Assembly: GCA_013205415.1 (NCBI GenBank)
Contig: JABMMY010000181.1
Span: 1-6,852, forward strand
DNA from: Deltaproteobacteria bacterium
GTDB lineage: Bacteria; Bdellovibrionota; FAC87; UBA2466
Direction of reading: 5' to 3'
DNA length: 6,852 nucleotides
A model generated the notes under the pieces. It did no database searches, was not told the DNA's origin, and was given only the letters and a program-made list of their open reading frames with translations. Positions 1-6,519 of this stretch are shown piece after piece. The translations under genes and the position numbers were made by a program. Within the stretch, counting starts at the first letter, position 1. Every line of letters starts with the position of its first letter.

Positions 1-1
1 T

Positions 2-853
2 ACATTGCAGGCAATAGGCCCACTCCTTACGGAGATAAACCATAGTTTAATTGCCTATAGAAATGCCACCAAGCAATCAATTACCTCTATTCAGCTATCC
101 GGTGGTACCGCCTTGTTAAAAGGTCTATCACAAATCATCGGAAAACAACTGGGCGGGCTCCCTTGCGATATTTTTGACCCCTCACGGACATTTTCCTTAA
201 AAGAGAGTCTTCGCGCTAACTTAGAGGCGCCTCGTTTTGGTGAGGCCTGGGGACGGGGAAATGTATTTGGCAGAAAATCTCCATTGGTTTTTAATTTTAG
301 AAAAAAGTTTTTTGGCAAGCATAGTTCGCTAGGCGAAATATCGGCCTTTATCAGCAATCCCAATGTTTTAAAATTAGGACGATATGGCGCTACACTTATT
401 TTTATTCTTTTTGTCCACGTGACCGCAGCATCATACTTTGCAGAGCAGGAAAGTGTTAAGGCAAATGAAGAACTTAAAAAAGTTTTTCAGGACACCTTCA
501 AAAGTGCACCTAAAGCACTAAAAACAGCGCTCACCTCCAATCCCCAAGAGCTCAAAAAATATATTGAAACAAAGAACAAAGAGATGGAAGAAAAGCTTAA
601 AATGGTCTCCAAAGGAAAGGAGTCGATGATTTCCAACGTTAAAAAAATCACAGACAGTTTTCCGGGAACGGTTCGTGTGGACGTTAATAAACTCGAAATC
701 AATGATAGGAACTTAACGATGGAAGGGGTCTTATACGAGGGAGACATTACTTCCGTCACTGAAAACCTCAAAAAAATTCCACTACTAAGTGAGGTTTCAA
801 TCACTCTTGACGGCCAGAGATTTACCTATCGAGCAAAAGTGAGTGGGAGATAA
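2..853 (+). CDS. gspL: Type II secretion system protein GspL, C-terminal part (5' end outside window)
   Basis: GspL is the bitopic inner-membrane protein that links the cytoplasmic secretion ATPase GspE to the assembly platform. The reading frame is open to the left edge (codon ACA at 2-4, no stop), so the TTG at 5 is not the real start. Residue numbers count from that TTG. The first ~60 residues end an actin-like PilM/GspL cytoplasmic domain, with the motif LSGGTALLKG at 31-40. A basic linker follows, then one membrane segment at about 124-146 and a charged, probably helical stretch at about 147-205. A periplasmic ferredoxin-like C-terminal domain (about 218-282) resembles GspL/PilN. The gene lies 3 bases before gspM. 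A PilM-type annotation is possible, since GspL is in effect a PilM-PilN fusion. The membrane segment, the periplasmic domain and the gspM-gspN neighbours favour GspL. Confidence 0.8.
   Translation, partial: TLQAIGPLLTEINHSLIAYRNATKQSITSIQLSGGTALLKGLSQIIGKQLGGLPCDIFDPSRTFSLKESLRANLEAPRFGEAWGRGNVFGRKSPLVFNFRKKFFGKHSSLGEISAFISNPNVLKLGRYGATLIFILFVHVTAASYFAEQESVKANEELKKVFQDTFKSAPKALKTALTSNPQELKKYIETKNKEMEEKLKMVSKGKESMISNVKKITDSFPGTVRVDVNKLEINDRNLTMEGVLYEGDITSVTENLKKIPLLSEVSITLDGQRFTYRAKVSGR
845..850 (+). promoter_or_regulatory. Ribosome binding site of gspM
   Basis: GGGAGA lies in the last codons of gspL, 6 bases before the ATG at 857. It favours that start over the ATG at 869. Confidence 0.7.
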
Positions 854-856
854 CAG

Positions 857-1507
857 ATGGAAAATACCATGAAAATAAAAGAATGGATTAATGAAAAGGC
901 TCCTTGGCTGGCTATTCTCTACGAAAATAAATATTTCAGCGCGGGCTATGAAAAGTTAGCGGGCCTCCCACCTGAAAAACAAAAAAAAGTTGTGACTTGG
1001 TTTGTAACGGCCTCTATTTCCATCACCCTTCTTTATCTAATCACCTCCTACGTTTCACTGTGGTCGGTAAGCTCAGGAACCGATGATATTTATTCGATGA
1101 ATAATATGATCCTTCAATATCAGAAGTATCGACGAGACAAGAGTGAAGAGCTTCAATTATTAAATCGAAACTCTCAATTGGCACCCACAGGTCAGTTGAA
1201 GCAGGTTTTATTAAAGGCGGCAGGTGCTGCTGGTATTTCCCCCCGGATGATTCAGGTAGAAGAGCGGGCCGAGGCTGGAGTTGGCGGAGGAGATTCTAAA
1301 AAGAAGGAGGTTAAAATTAAGGAGAGCACAGTTTCACTTCAGAGAGTTAATTTAACGCAGATATCTAACTATTTAAAAGCCATTGAATACGGAACCTACA
1401 ATCTTTCCGTTTCCTCTATTAAAATTATAAATGATGAAAAACTTCGCGGGTATCTGACCGTTGATATTACGGTTATGGCCTATCTATTTGAGGGGGATGA
1501 GGGCTAA
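857..1507 (+). CDS. gspM: Type II secretion system protein GspM
   Basis: GspM is a small bitopic inner-membrane protein that binds GspL in the secretion platform. This 216-residue protein has a cytoplasmic N-terminus of about 44 residues, longer than in many GspM proteins. One membrane segment follows at about 45-69, then a helical, probably coiled stretch at about 75-105. The C-terminal PilO/GspM-like alpha-beta domain is interrupted by a Gly/Lys-rich loop at about 140-155. The start at 857 is supported by GGGAGA at 845-850 with 6-base spacing; an in-frame ATG at 869 is a weaker alternative. The gene starts 3 bases after gspL stops and ends 3 bases before gspN, so co-transcription is very likely. 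GspM sequences are poorly conserved, so the call rests on topology, fold-like pattern and gene order. Confidence 0.8.
   Translation: MENTMKIKEWINEKAPWLAILYENKYFSAGYEKLAGLPPEKQKKVVTWFVTASISITLLYLITSYVSLWSVSSGTDDIYSMNNMILQYQKYRRDKSEELQLLNRNSQLAPTGQLKQVLLKAAGAAGISPRMIQVEERAEAGVGGGDSKKKEVKIKESTVSLQRVNLTQISNYLKAIEYGTYNLSVSSIKIINDEKLRGYLTVDITVMAYLFEGDEG
1499..1503 (+). promoter_or_regulatory. Ribosome binding site of gspN
   Basis: GAGGG lies at the end of gspM, 7 bases before the gspN ATG at 1511. This is standard spacing for an operon-internal gene. Confidence 0.7.
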
Positions 1508-1510
1508 AAA

Positions 1511-2446
1511 ATGAAGCAAGGATTTGGCATTAAGGTTTTGGGGTTCGCGGGATTGTTTCTGCTAACTCTTTTCGTTTTTTTCCCACTCAATAATCTCAGG
1601 GGCTATATTTTTGATAAGGTTTATCGGGCCAGTGGGGTACTACTTATTTCAGAGTCTATTTATATCTCTTTTCTGGGAATTCCTGGGATTGGAATGAAAA
1701 ACGTAAGCGTCACCCTCCCTCTTGCAGAAGAGGAAATTGAGCTTCACAGTCAGAGCGTCACTCTCAGACCTTCGCTCTCAGGTTTTTTTCCTCCACACCC
1801 TGGATTATCTATTAAGATTTCCAATCTCAAAAAGGGTGGTGATATTTATACTAAAATTGGAAAAGGAGGTCATAGCGTCTCCTTTTACCTAGATGCTGAA
1901 AATGTAAATCTTGATCAGGTGGGTGCTAGAAATGGAGGTCCCCCTGTTAGTGGAGACCTAAATATTTCCTCCGATATCAACTTTAATGAAGTCGATGTTT
2001 CTAAGTCGACCGGTTTCTTTAAAATGACCGCCTCCGACCTAAAAATTAATCAGCAGGTACTTAGCCCACCAGATCCTGCAATGGCTGCATTTAGTTTTCT
2101 TGTTCCCGCTATGAAGATTGGAAAACTAACAGGAAGTCTCGCCATGAAAAACGGTGTTTTAGAAATCACGCAATTTAAGTTCGGCGACGAGCCCTCTTCA
2201 GATTTCAAGGGAAATATTAGTGGTGAATTCAAATTAGAAAAAATATTTGAACAGTCCACTTTTAATGTGGCTCTGAAACTGAAACTATCCCAGAAAATAC
2301 TAGAAAATCCAGACGCAAAAACCTTCACCAGTTTTTTAAGCAGCTATCAATTGGCTCCGGGAGAATATGGTTTAAAGTGGAATGCTAGCGTTAAAGACTT
2401 TACTAATTTTTCAATTAAAGCGATTCCAGAAAAGCTAAACAACTAG
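1511..2446 (+). CDS. gspN: Type II secretion system protein GspN (AsmA-like)
   Basis: This 311-residue protein has an N-terminal membrane anchor at about residues 7-27. The rest is beta-rich and probably periplasmic, with alternating hydrophobic strands and Gly/Asn turns, for example around 210-240. This matches the GspN found at the end of type II secretion operons in deltaproteobacteria-like lineages, which resembles the AsmA family. The precise role of GspN is not settled, and many systems lack it. GAGGG at 1499-1503, 7 bases before the ATG, supports the start. It is the last gene of the operon here: the next gene is convergent, 46 bases away. A generic AsmA-like protein would look similar; position directly after gspL-gspM decides the name. 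Confidence 0.75.
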   Translation: MKQGFGIKVLGFAGLFLLTLFVFFPLNNLRGYIFDKVYRASGVLLISESIYISFLGIPGIGMKNVSVTLPLAEEEIELHSQSVTLRPSLSGFFPPHPGLSIKISNLKKGGDIYTKIGKGGHSVSFYLDAENVNLDQVGARNGGPPVSGDLNISSDINFNEVDVSKSTGFFKMTASDLKINQQVLSPPDPAMAAFSFLVPAMKIGKLTGSLAMKNGVLEITQFKFGDEPSSDFKGNISGEFKLEKIFEQSTFNVALKLKLSQKILENPDAKTFTSFLSSYQLAPGEYGLKWNASVKDFTNFSIKAIPEKLNN

Positions 2447-2492
2447 CTATAACAACCTAGGTCCATGAAAAATAATTATGCTATTAGAATGA

Positions 2493-3302
2493 CTAAGCTT
2501 CGGTACTTCTCTCTTGGGTAGGATATTTCGTTTTCATAAAAAATAATCCATTAAAAATTAAGAGCCATACAAACCAAAGTAACCAATGGGCTACGCCTAC
2601 GGTTTCTCCAGTAATTAGCTTTTTAATATCCATTAAAAACTCCCCTACTGGAGGTAGGTTTTTATAGATTAAAAACAGGATTCCAGTCGATGAATAGACC
2701 TCCTGTCCCGGTTTTCCAGAAAAGACACTTGCAATGGCACCTAATATTTGAAGCACAAAAATAAAGGTGCCGCCGATAAAAAAGGTGGCTACCTGCCCAA
2801 AAAACAAGGAACTCACCGCAAGCCCCGACATGACAACTTCTAAACATAATAGTTGGAATAAAAATGTTTTCCCAAGAAGCCACCACGGAAACTCTGGTTT
2901 CAGAACTGCCGCAAACCCAAACACCCCGGTATAGCTTCCAATCATTACCAGTTGATTAATTAAAAGAAGTAGGCCACAGCAAAGTAAATAACAAATAGGA
3001 AAGTTTATTTTAGAAATAGGAAGAACATGGGTTAATACACCTCTTTCGCCTCGATGTGCGTAGGGGGCCATCCAAATACCATAGACCGCAGCAATGCATA
3101 GACTAGTGAAGATCTGAAAGATTAAGGCGGTATAAACAGCCTCTTTGGGGCCCAAAATCGACACCGCCCCTTGAATAGAAAGGGTGACGTGATTTAAAAA
3201 CTTCATTCCGGAATAATGAATTATAGATGAAAAAACTAGAACGAATAAAACCATTCTGGATCGTAATACATATCTACAGTTTTCTAAAAATAGGGCAGTC
3301 AC
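2493..3302 (-). CDS. ABC-2 type transporter permease
   Basis: This 269-residue integral membrane protein is the membrane half of an ABC-2 type exporter. Hydrophobic segments lie at about residues 17-29, 57-77, 101-123, 142-166, 172-193 and 239-256, giving roughly six spans as usual for the family. After the second span, residues 84-100 read as an Arg/Glu-containing stretch followed by LPISK. This is the cytoplasmic RE...LP-S/R motif of NosY-like ABC-2 permeases just before the third span. Translation starts at GTG; GGGAG at 3313-3317 sits 10 bases upstream, and the start overlaps the ATPase stop as GTGA, pointing to translational coupling. The substrate cannot be inferred. The gene is convergent with gspN across 46 bases in which I see no strong terminator. 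Confidence 0.85.
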   Translation of the reverse strand: MTALFLENCRYVLRSRMVLFVLVFSSIIHYSGMKFLNHVTLSIQGAVSILGPKEAVYTALIFQIFTSLCIAAVYGIWMAPYAHRGERGVLTHVLPISKINFPICYLLCCGLLLLINQLVMIGSYTGVFGFAAVLKPEFPWWLLGKTFLFQLLCLEVVMSGLAVSSLFFGQVATFFIGGTFIFVLQILGAIASVFSGKPGQEVYSSTGILFLIYKNLPPVGEFLMDIKKLITGETVGVAHWLLWFVWLLIFNGLFFMKTKYPTQERSTEA

Positions 3303-4033
3303 GATGTTTGCGCTCCCATTTTAGCAGTAAAGGCCTTTTCGATACTGCCAAATTGCTGAACGAGATTTGTTACCGATTCTTGCATGATCACAGATCCGTG
3401 ATCCATCATCACCACATCGGTACAACAATTTTCTAGTTCCGATAAAATATGCGAGCTATAAAGTATACTAACTCCCTTCGCTCTATAATCCCTTAGTTTA
3501 TCTCTAAGTTTTTGGATCATAAGAGGGTCAAGACCATTTAGGGGCTCATCCAAAATCAAAAGTTCCGGTTTCCCCAAAAAAGCCTGTGCTAAGATCAATC
3601 GGCGTCTCATTCCTTTTGAGTATTGGCTCACACGCTTATCTGGCATTAGCTCAAACCAACTGAGTAGTTCATCTATTTCCTGTTTCGTCCGATTTGAATC
3701 ACTCACTTTAAATTTACCTAAAAATTGAAGGTACTCTACCGCGGTCAAATATTCTGGAGGGCTCGCCTCTTCAGGAGCAAATCCTAGCCTCTTTAAGGTT
3801 TGGGGCGTGCATTTTTTTTGTCCCAATAACTGGACCTCTCCTTCTCGAATTGGAACCATACCTAACAATGCCCTAATCGAGCTTGTTTTCCCCGCACCAT
3901 TGGCTCCAATTAGGCCAATGGCCTGTCCCTTTTTAAGTTCAAATGAAACACCCTGAATGGCTTTGGCAGTTCCATAGCTCACGCTGACATTATTTAACTT
4001 AAAAACAGATTCATAATTCAACGGACTGTTCAT
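3299..4033 (-). CDS. ABC transporter ATP-binding protein (ABC-2 exporter type)
   Basis: This 244-residue nucleotide-binding subunit would power the permease encoded just downstream. Walker A is GANGAGKT (43-50). The Q-loop position reads FAPEE (85-89), with acidic residues instead of Gln, as is common in NosF/NatA-like exporters. The signature is the degenerate YSKGM (138-142). Walker B with the catalytic Glu is LLILDEP (158-164), followed by the D-loop (GLDP, 167-170) and the switch His at 195 (SSH). The short C-terminus leaves no room for an extra domain. The stop overlaps the permease start by 4 bases, so the two form an operon. The ATG has no good Shine-Dalgarno sequence. NosF, CcmA and GldA relatives share these motifs, so no specific gene name is justified. 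Confidence 0.95.
   Translation of the reverse strand: MNSPLNYESVFKLNNVSVSYGTAKAIQGVSFELKKGQAIGLIGANGAGKTSSIRALLGMVPIREGEVQLLGQKKCTPQTLKRLGFAPEEASPPEYLTAVEYLQFLGKFKVSDSNRTKQEIDELLSWFELMPDKRVSQYSKGMRRRLILAQAFLGKPELLILDEPLNGLDPLMIQKLRDKLRDYRAKGVSILYSSHILSELENCCTDVVMMDHGSVIMQESVTNLVQQFGSIEKAFTAKMGAQTS
3313..3317 (-). promoter_or_regulatory. Ribosome binding site of the ABC permease
   Basis: The minus strand reads GGGAG here, inside the ATPase gene and 10 bases before the GTG start at 3302. It supports the unusual GTG start. Confidence 0.55.
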
Positions 4034-4047
4034 TTTAGAAGCACTTT

Positions 4048-4075
4048 CTTATTGGTCTGTTTAAGGGTATATCAA
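4048..4075 (-). promoter_or_regulatory. Candidate promoter of the ABC transporter operon
   Basis: On the minus strand TTGATA (4075-4070) and AATAAG (4053-4048) are separated by 16 bases. They resemble sigma-70 -35 and -10 boxes, matching 5 of 6 and 4 of 6 bases. A start about 7 bases downstream of the -10 box would leave a leader of only a few bases before the ATPase ATG at 4033. This is a by-eye match in a 49-base divergent gap. Confidence 0.3.
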
Positions 4076-4082
4076 CTTCGTT

Positions 4083-4979
4083 ATGACGACTAGAGAAAAT
4101 AAGAAACGGTGCGGTTTAGACATTGGTGGCACACAAATAAAAGCGGTTGTTTTAGACGATACTTTTCAGGTTATTGAAGAGTTAACGATTCCTTCCAATG
4201 CCAGTTCCGGTCCGCCTGCTGTCAAGACAGCTATCTTTGAGGTAATACAAAAATTTTTAGATAACGGTCATTCACTCAGTTTCGTGGGAATAGGTTGTGC
4301 GGGTTCGGTAGATTCCGTTAATGGGGTCATTAGGAACTCTCCAAATTTTGCAAATTGGGAAAATGTAGAATTAGCTAAATGGGTGAGAGAAGGGTTCAAT
4401 CTTCCTGTTAAGGTAAATAACGATGCTAATTGCGCTACGTTAGCAGAGTGGCATTTAGGTGAGGGAAGGGGAATAAAAAATCTTATTCTTATAACTCTTG
4501 GTACGGGGGTTGGCGGCGGTTTAATTTTGCAAAACAGACTCTATCAAGGTTCCACGGGAACCGGGGGTGAGCTTGGTCACTTTTCTATTAATTCCAATGG
4601 AATAATATGTCCCTGTGGCAACCGCGGCTGTTTTGAGCGTTACTGTTCTGCCAGTGCTTTAAAAGCTCAGCTTCCTGGGCTTTCTACAAAAAATATTTTT
4701 GATGGCGTTCATACCGATAAGCAGTGCCGGCAATTAGTCTCCGATTTTTTACATCATTTAAAAATAGGACTTACAAGTTTAGCAAATATTTTCGATCCCG
4801 ATCTTATTTTACTGGGTGGTGGTATCAGTAAAGGAATCGTGCCCTATATCGACGAGATTAGAAGTTGGGTAAAGGCGACTGCATTTCCCGCGGTTGGCGC
4901 CCACCTCAAAATTGAATTTACCAAACACCACAATAATAGTGGCGCTATCGGTGCCGCTCTGCTTGATCTAGACAGGTAA
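4083..4979 (+). CDS. ROK family sugar kinase (glucokinase-like)
   Basis: This 298-residue protein is a cytoplasmic ATP-dependent sugar kinase of the ROK family, probably phosphorylating glucose or a related hexose. It has the N-terminal phosphate motif DIGGT (13-17), the catalytic Asp in NNDAN (Asp114), and the second phosphate motif GTGVGGG (140-146). The sugar-binding E-x-G-H is at 163-166. The ROK zinc motif CPCGNRGCFE is at 176-185, with His166 as the likely fourth ligand, and the adenosine-side motif LLGGGIS is at 243-249. Length is typical, and no helix-turn-helix precedes the kinase domain, so this is an enzyme and not a ROK repressor. The only plausible start is 4083: a stop lies in frame at 4062-4064. 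Its best purine-rich site, AAGGG at 4063-4067, is 15 bases away, too far to be normal. Sugar specificity cannot be settled by eye. Confidence 0.93.
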   Translation: MTTRENKKRCGLDIGGTQIKAVVLDDTFQVIEELTIPSNASSGPPAVKTAIFEVIQKFLDNGHSLSFVGIGCAGSVDSVNGVIRNSPNFANWENVELAKWVREGFNLPVKVNNDANCATLAEWHLGEGRGIKNLILITLGTGVGGGLILQNRLYQGSTGTGGELGHFSINSNGIICPCGNRGCFERYCSASALKAQLPGLSTKNIFDGVHTDKQCRQLVSDFLHHLKIGLTSLANIFDPDLILLGGGISKGIVPYIDEIRSWVKATAFPAVGAHLKIEFTKHHNNSGAIGAALLDLDR

Positions 4980-5002
4980 AAGAAATAGCTGTCTATATTT
5001 TT
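4969..5002 (+). terminator. Probable rho-independent terminator of the ROK kinase gene
   Basis: TAGACAG (4969-4975) and CTGTCTA (4989-4995) form a perfect 7-base-pair stem. The 13-base loop contains the kinase stop codon, and a five-T run follows at 4998-5002. The stem is short and the T run modest, but position and orientation fit. Confidence 0.5.
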
Positions 5003-5484
5003 GTTAGTTTACAGCAGACAACCTTAGAATGATCTGTATCTTTTTCAAACCCAATATCTGTCTGATAATTATCTCCACAGCAAGATCTTATAAGAAGAAG
5101 AAGAGACTAAATAAAAAGACGCCTATGACATCAACCTCACCTTGCATCAATCCCATCCCAATAAATACCTTCTCATTTTTAATAAAGTTAACTCCAGCAT
5201 GTAATATTTCAGATTAATAATAGAGTTATATTAGATAGTTTTCGCCTTAGGGCCTAATTCACCTTTTATTGACCTAACTTTTCTTTGTTTTTTTCTGTTA
5301 TCGGATTTTATCATTCAGTAATTTTACCAACGCCTTTTCCCTGTGAAAAATCATTAGGAATACCCGCAGGTAGGTATCTCGCTTAATATTATTGAGCCTT
5401 AAATCCATGATTAGTTAAGTCACCAGAACTCCCTAGTACATGGATCCATTTTATTAACCGTCATTTTAGGAAGGTTAGCCTATT
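4980..5484. other. Long intergenic region without a convincing gene
   Basis: This is AT-rich sequence between the 3' ends of the convergent ROK kinase and lepB genes. A 62-codon plus-strand frame (5029-5217) has a Cys/Ile/Lys/Pro-heavy composition, no good ribosome site and no recognisable motif, so I do not call it. On the minus strand there are two small frames. One runs 5408 to 5298: 36 residues, ATG start, basic and helix-like, no clear ribosome site. The other runs 5156 to 5088: 22 residues ending in a hydrophobic stretch, with GAGAAGG 11 bases before the ATG. Neither is recognised; chance or decayed remnants are as likely as real small genes. A GAA-type tract lies at 5092-5105 and a 10-base palindrome at 5440-5449. 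I see no RNA gene, no mobile-element ends, and no strong terminator after lepB. Confidence 0.6.
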
Positions 5485-6231
5485 TTAGTGGATGAGATGA
5501 ATACATCGCGACCATCGGATTTTACGTAGCGCATTCCAAGCACCTGCTTGGTCTAGAGACAACCAAATCAACTGTGCTTTTCCTTTTATATTTTGTCTAG
5601 GAACAAATCCCCAGGCTCGACTATCAGAAGATTCATCCCGATTATCTCCCATCACAAAAAACTGGTTAGGCGGAACCACCTCTAATAGGACTCTATTTTC
5701 CACATCCAGCGAAGATAACGGAACATGCCTTATGAAATGGGTGGTTTCACCAACTACCTCAGTAAAATAATTGCCTTCATTTATCTCTTGGTCGGATAGT
5801 TCACTTTTGATTTCAGCCGAATTAACTATTTCTTTCTGAACCAACTTGTCATTAAGCCAAATAGATTGCCCCTTAATCTCAATTTTATCACCAGGTATTC
5901 CAACCACCCTTTTTACATAATGAAGTGATTCATCTCGTGGCCAAAGAAAAACTATAACGTCCCCTCTTTTAGGTTGCGCTATAGACAAAAATTCCACCTT
6001 AGTGAATGGAAAGGAAAGCCCATACGAAAATTTAGATACAAATATATGGTCTCCCACTCTCAGTGTCGGAACCATACTGCTAGAAGGAATCCGAAATGGC
6101 TCCATAACAAAGGAACGAATGAAAACCACAACCAATAAACAATAAAATACTGCCTTTAAAACATCTCTTTGTGCTTGAGAAGCATCAGCTGATGGCGTGC
6201 TATCTAGTGGTGATTGCGAAAAATTATCCAT
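5485..6231 (-). CDS. lepB: Signal peptidase I
   Basis: Signal peptidase I is the inner-membrane serine protease that removes signal peptides from Sec- and Tat-exported proteins. This 248-residue protein has a hydrophilic N-terminus, one membrane anchor at about 24-41, and a periplasmic catalytic domain. The family boxes are all present: the catalytic Ser52 in SSMVPTL (51-57), RGDVIVF (89-95), the catalytic Lys107 in KRVVGIPGD (107-115), and GDNRDESSDSR (195-205). The insert between the last two boxes is typical of Gram-negative enzymes. The start at 6231 is the only possible one: an in-frame stop (6238-6240) precedes it and the next Met lies beyond the anchor. AAAGG sits only 3 bases before the ATG. 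The gene begins 18 bases after the rrn terminator in the same direction, so it uses either a very compact promoter or readthrough. Confidence 0.97.
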   Translation of the reverse strand: MDNFSQSPLDSTPSADASQAQRDVLKAVFYCLLVVVFIRSFVMEPFRIPSSSMVPTLRVGDHIFVSKFSYGLSFPFTKVEFLSIAQPKRGDVIVFLWPRDESLHYVKRVVGIPGDKIEIKGQSIWLNDKLVQKEIVNSAEIKSELSDQEINEGNYFTEVVGETTHFIRHVPLSSLDVENRVLLEVVPPNQFFVMGDNRDESSDSRAWGFVPRQNIKGKAQLIWLSLDQAGAWNALRKIRWSRCIHLIH

Positions 6232-6249
6232 AAACCTTTATAATTTATC

Positions 6250-6287
6250 AAAAAAAAACCCAGACAGCTATCTGATAGCTATCTGGG
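6250..6287 (-). terminator. Rho-independent terminator of the rRNA operon
   Basis: On the minus strand, arms at 6287-6275 and 6271-6259 form a 13-base-pair stem, all Watson-Crick except one G-U pair, around a 3-base loop. Nine T residues follow (6258-6250). It starts 10 bases after the 3' end of 5S, exactly where the rRNA transcript should end. Confidence 0.93.
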
Positions 6288-6297
6288 TAAATTTAAA

Positions 6298-6413
<116 letters not shown>

Positions 6414-6414
6414 A

Positions 6415-6460
6415 AACGACTCCTTTGTATAAAAACTTATTTTTCTACATAGGAGTCGTT
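6415..6460 (-). repeat. Inverted repeat abutting the 5' end of 5S rRNA
   Basis: The 10-base arms at 6415-6424 and 6451-6460 are perfect inverted copies (AACGACTCCT and its complement). After one mismatch, 4 more pairs extend inward (6426-6429 with 6446-6449), leaving a 16-base loop. In the transcript, the arm nearer 5S ends one base before the mature 5' end. A role in pre-5S folding or nuclease processing is inferred from position. Confidence 0.75.
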
Positions 6461-6519
6461 GCGACTCTTGATTCCGTAGCAACTTTTATACAAAAGTTAC
6501 GACGAAATCAAGGTCGCAA
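6459..6519 (-). repeat. Long imperfect hairpin in the 23S-5S spacer
   Basis: Arms 6459-6487 and 6492-6519 pair along nearly their whole length around a 4-base loop. I count 25 canonical pairs, three mismatches (6474, 6478 and 6480 against 6505, 6501 and 6499) and one bulged base (6466). Beyond a mismatch at the base, four more pairs are possible (6454-6457 with 6521-6524). Such a stem would be a good double-strand-specific nuclease substrate in the rRNA precursor; that role is inferred. Confidence 0.8.

Noticed and set aside
2433..2492. Terminator between the convergent gspN and permease genes
   Set aside because: The best stem, AGCTA (2433-2437) with TAGCT (2444-2448), is only 5 pairs and has no T run. 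On the minus strand there is only a very weak AT stem before a short T run. Neither supports a call.
3227..3436. 69-codon plus-strand frame across the permease-ATPase junction
   Set aside because: It lies antisense to two well-supported overlapping genes, with no ribosome site or known motif.
3551..3900. Acidic residue in the Q-loop and YSKGM signature as signs of a broken ABC ATPase
   Set aside because: Both variants are common in intact ABC-2 exporter ATPases; Walker A, Walker B, the D-loop and the switch His are all present.
5029..5217. 62-codon plus-strand open frame after the ROK gene
   Set aside because: It has no ribosome site and no recognisable motif, and a composition heavy in Cys, Ile, Lys and Pro. 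It lies just past the ROK terminator and looks like chance in AT-rich sequence.
5440..5449. Perfect palindrome ATGGATCCAT as an operator
   Set aside because: It lies downstream of lepB and far from any gene start; a single 10-base palindrome is expected by chance.
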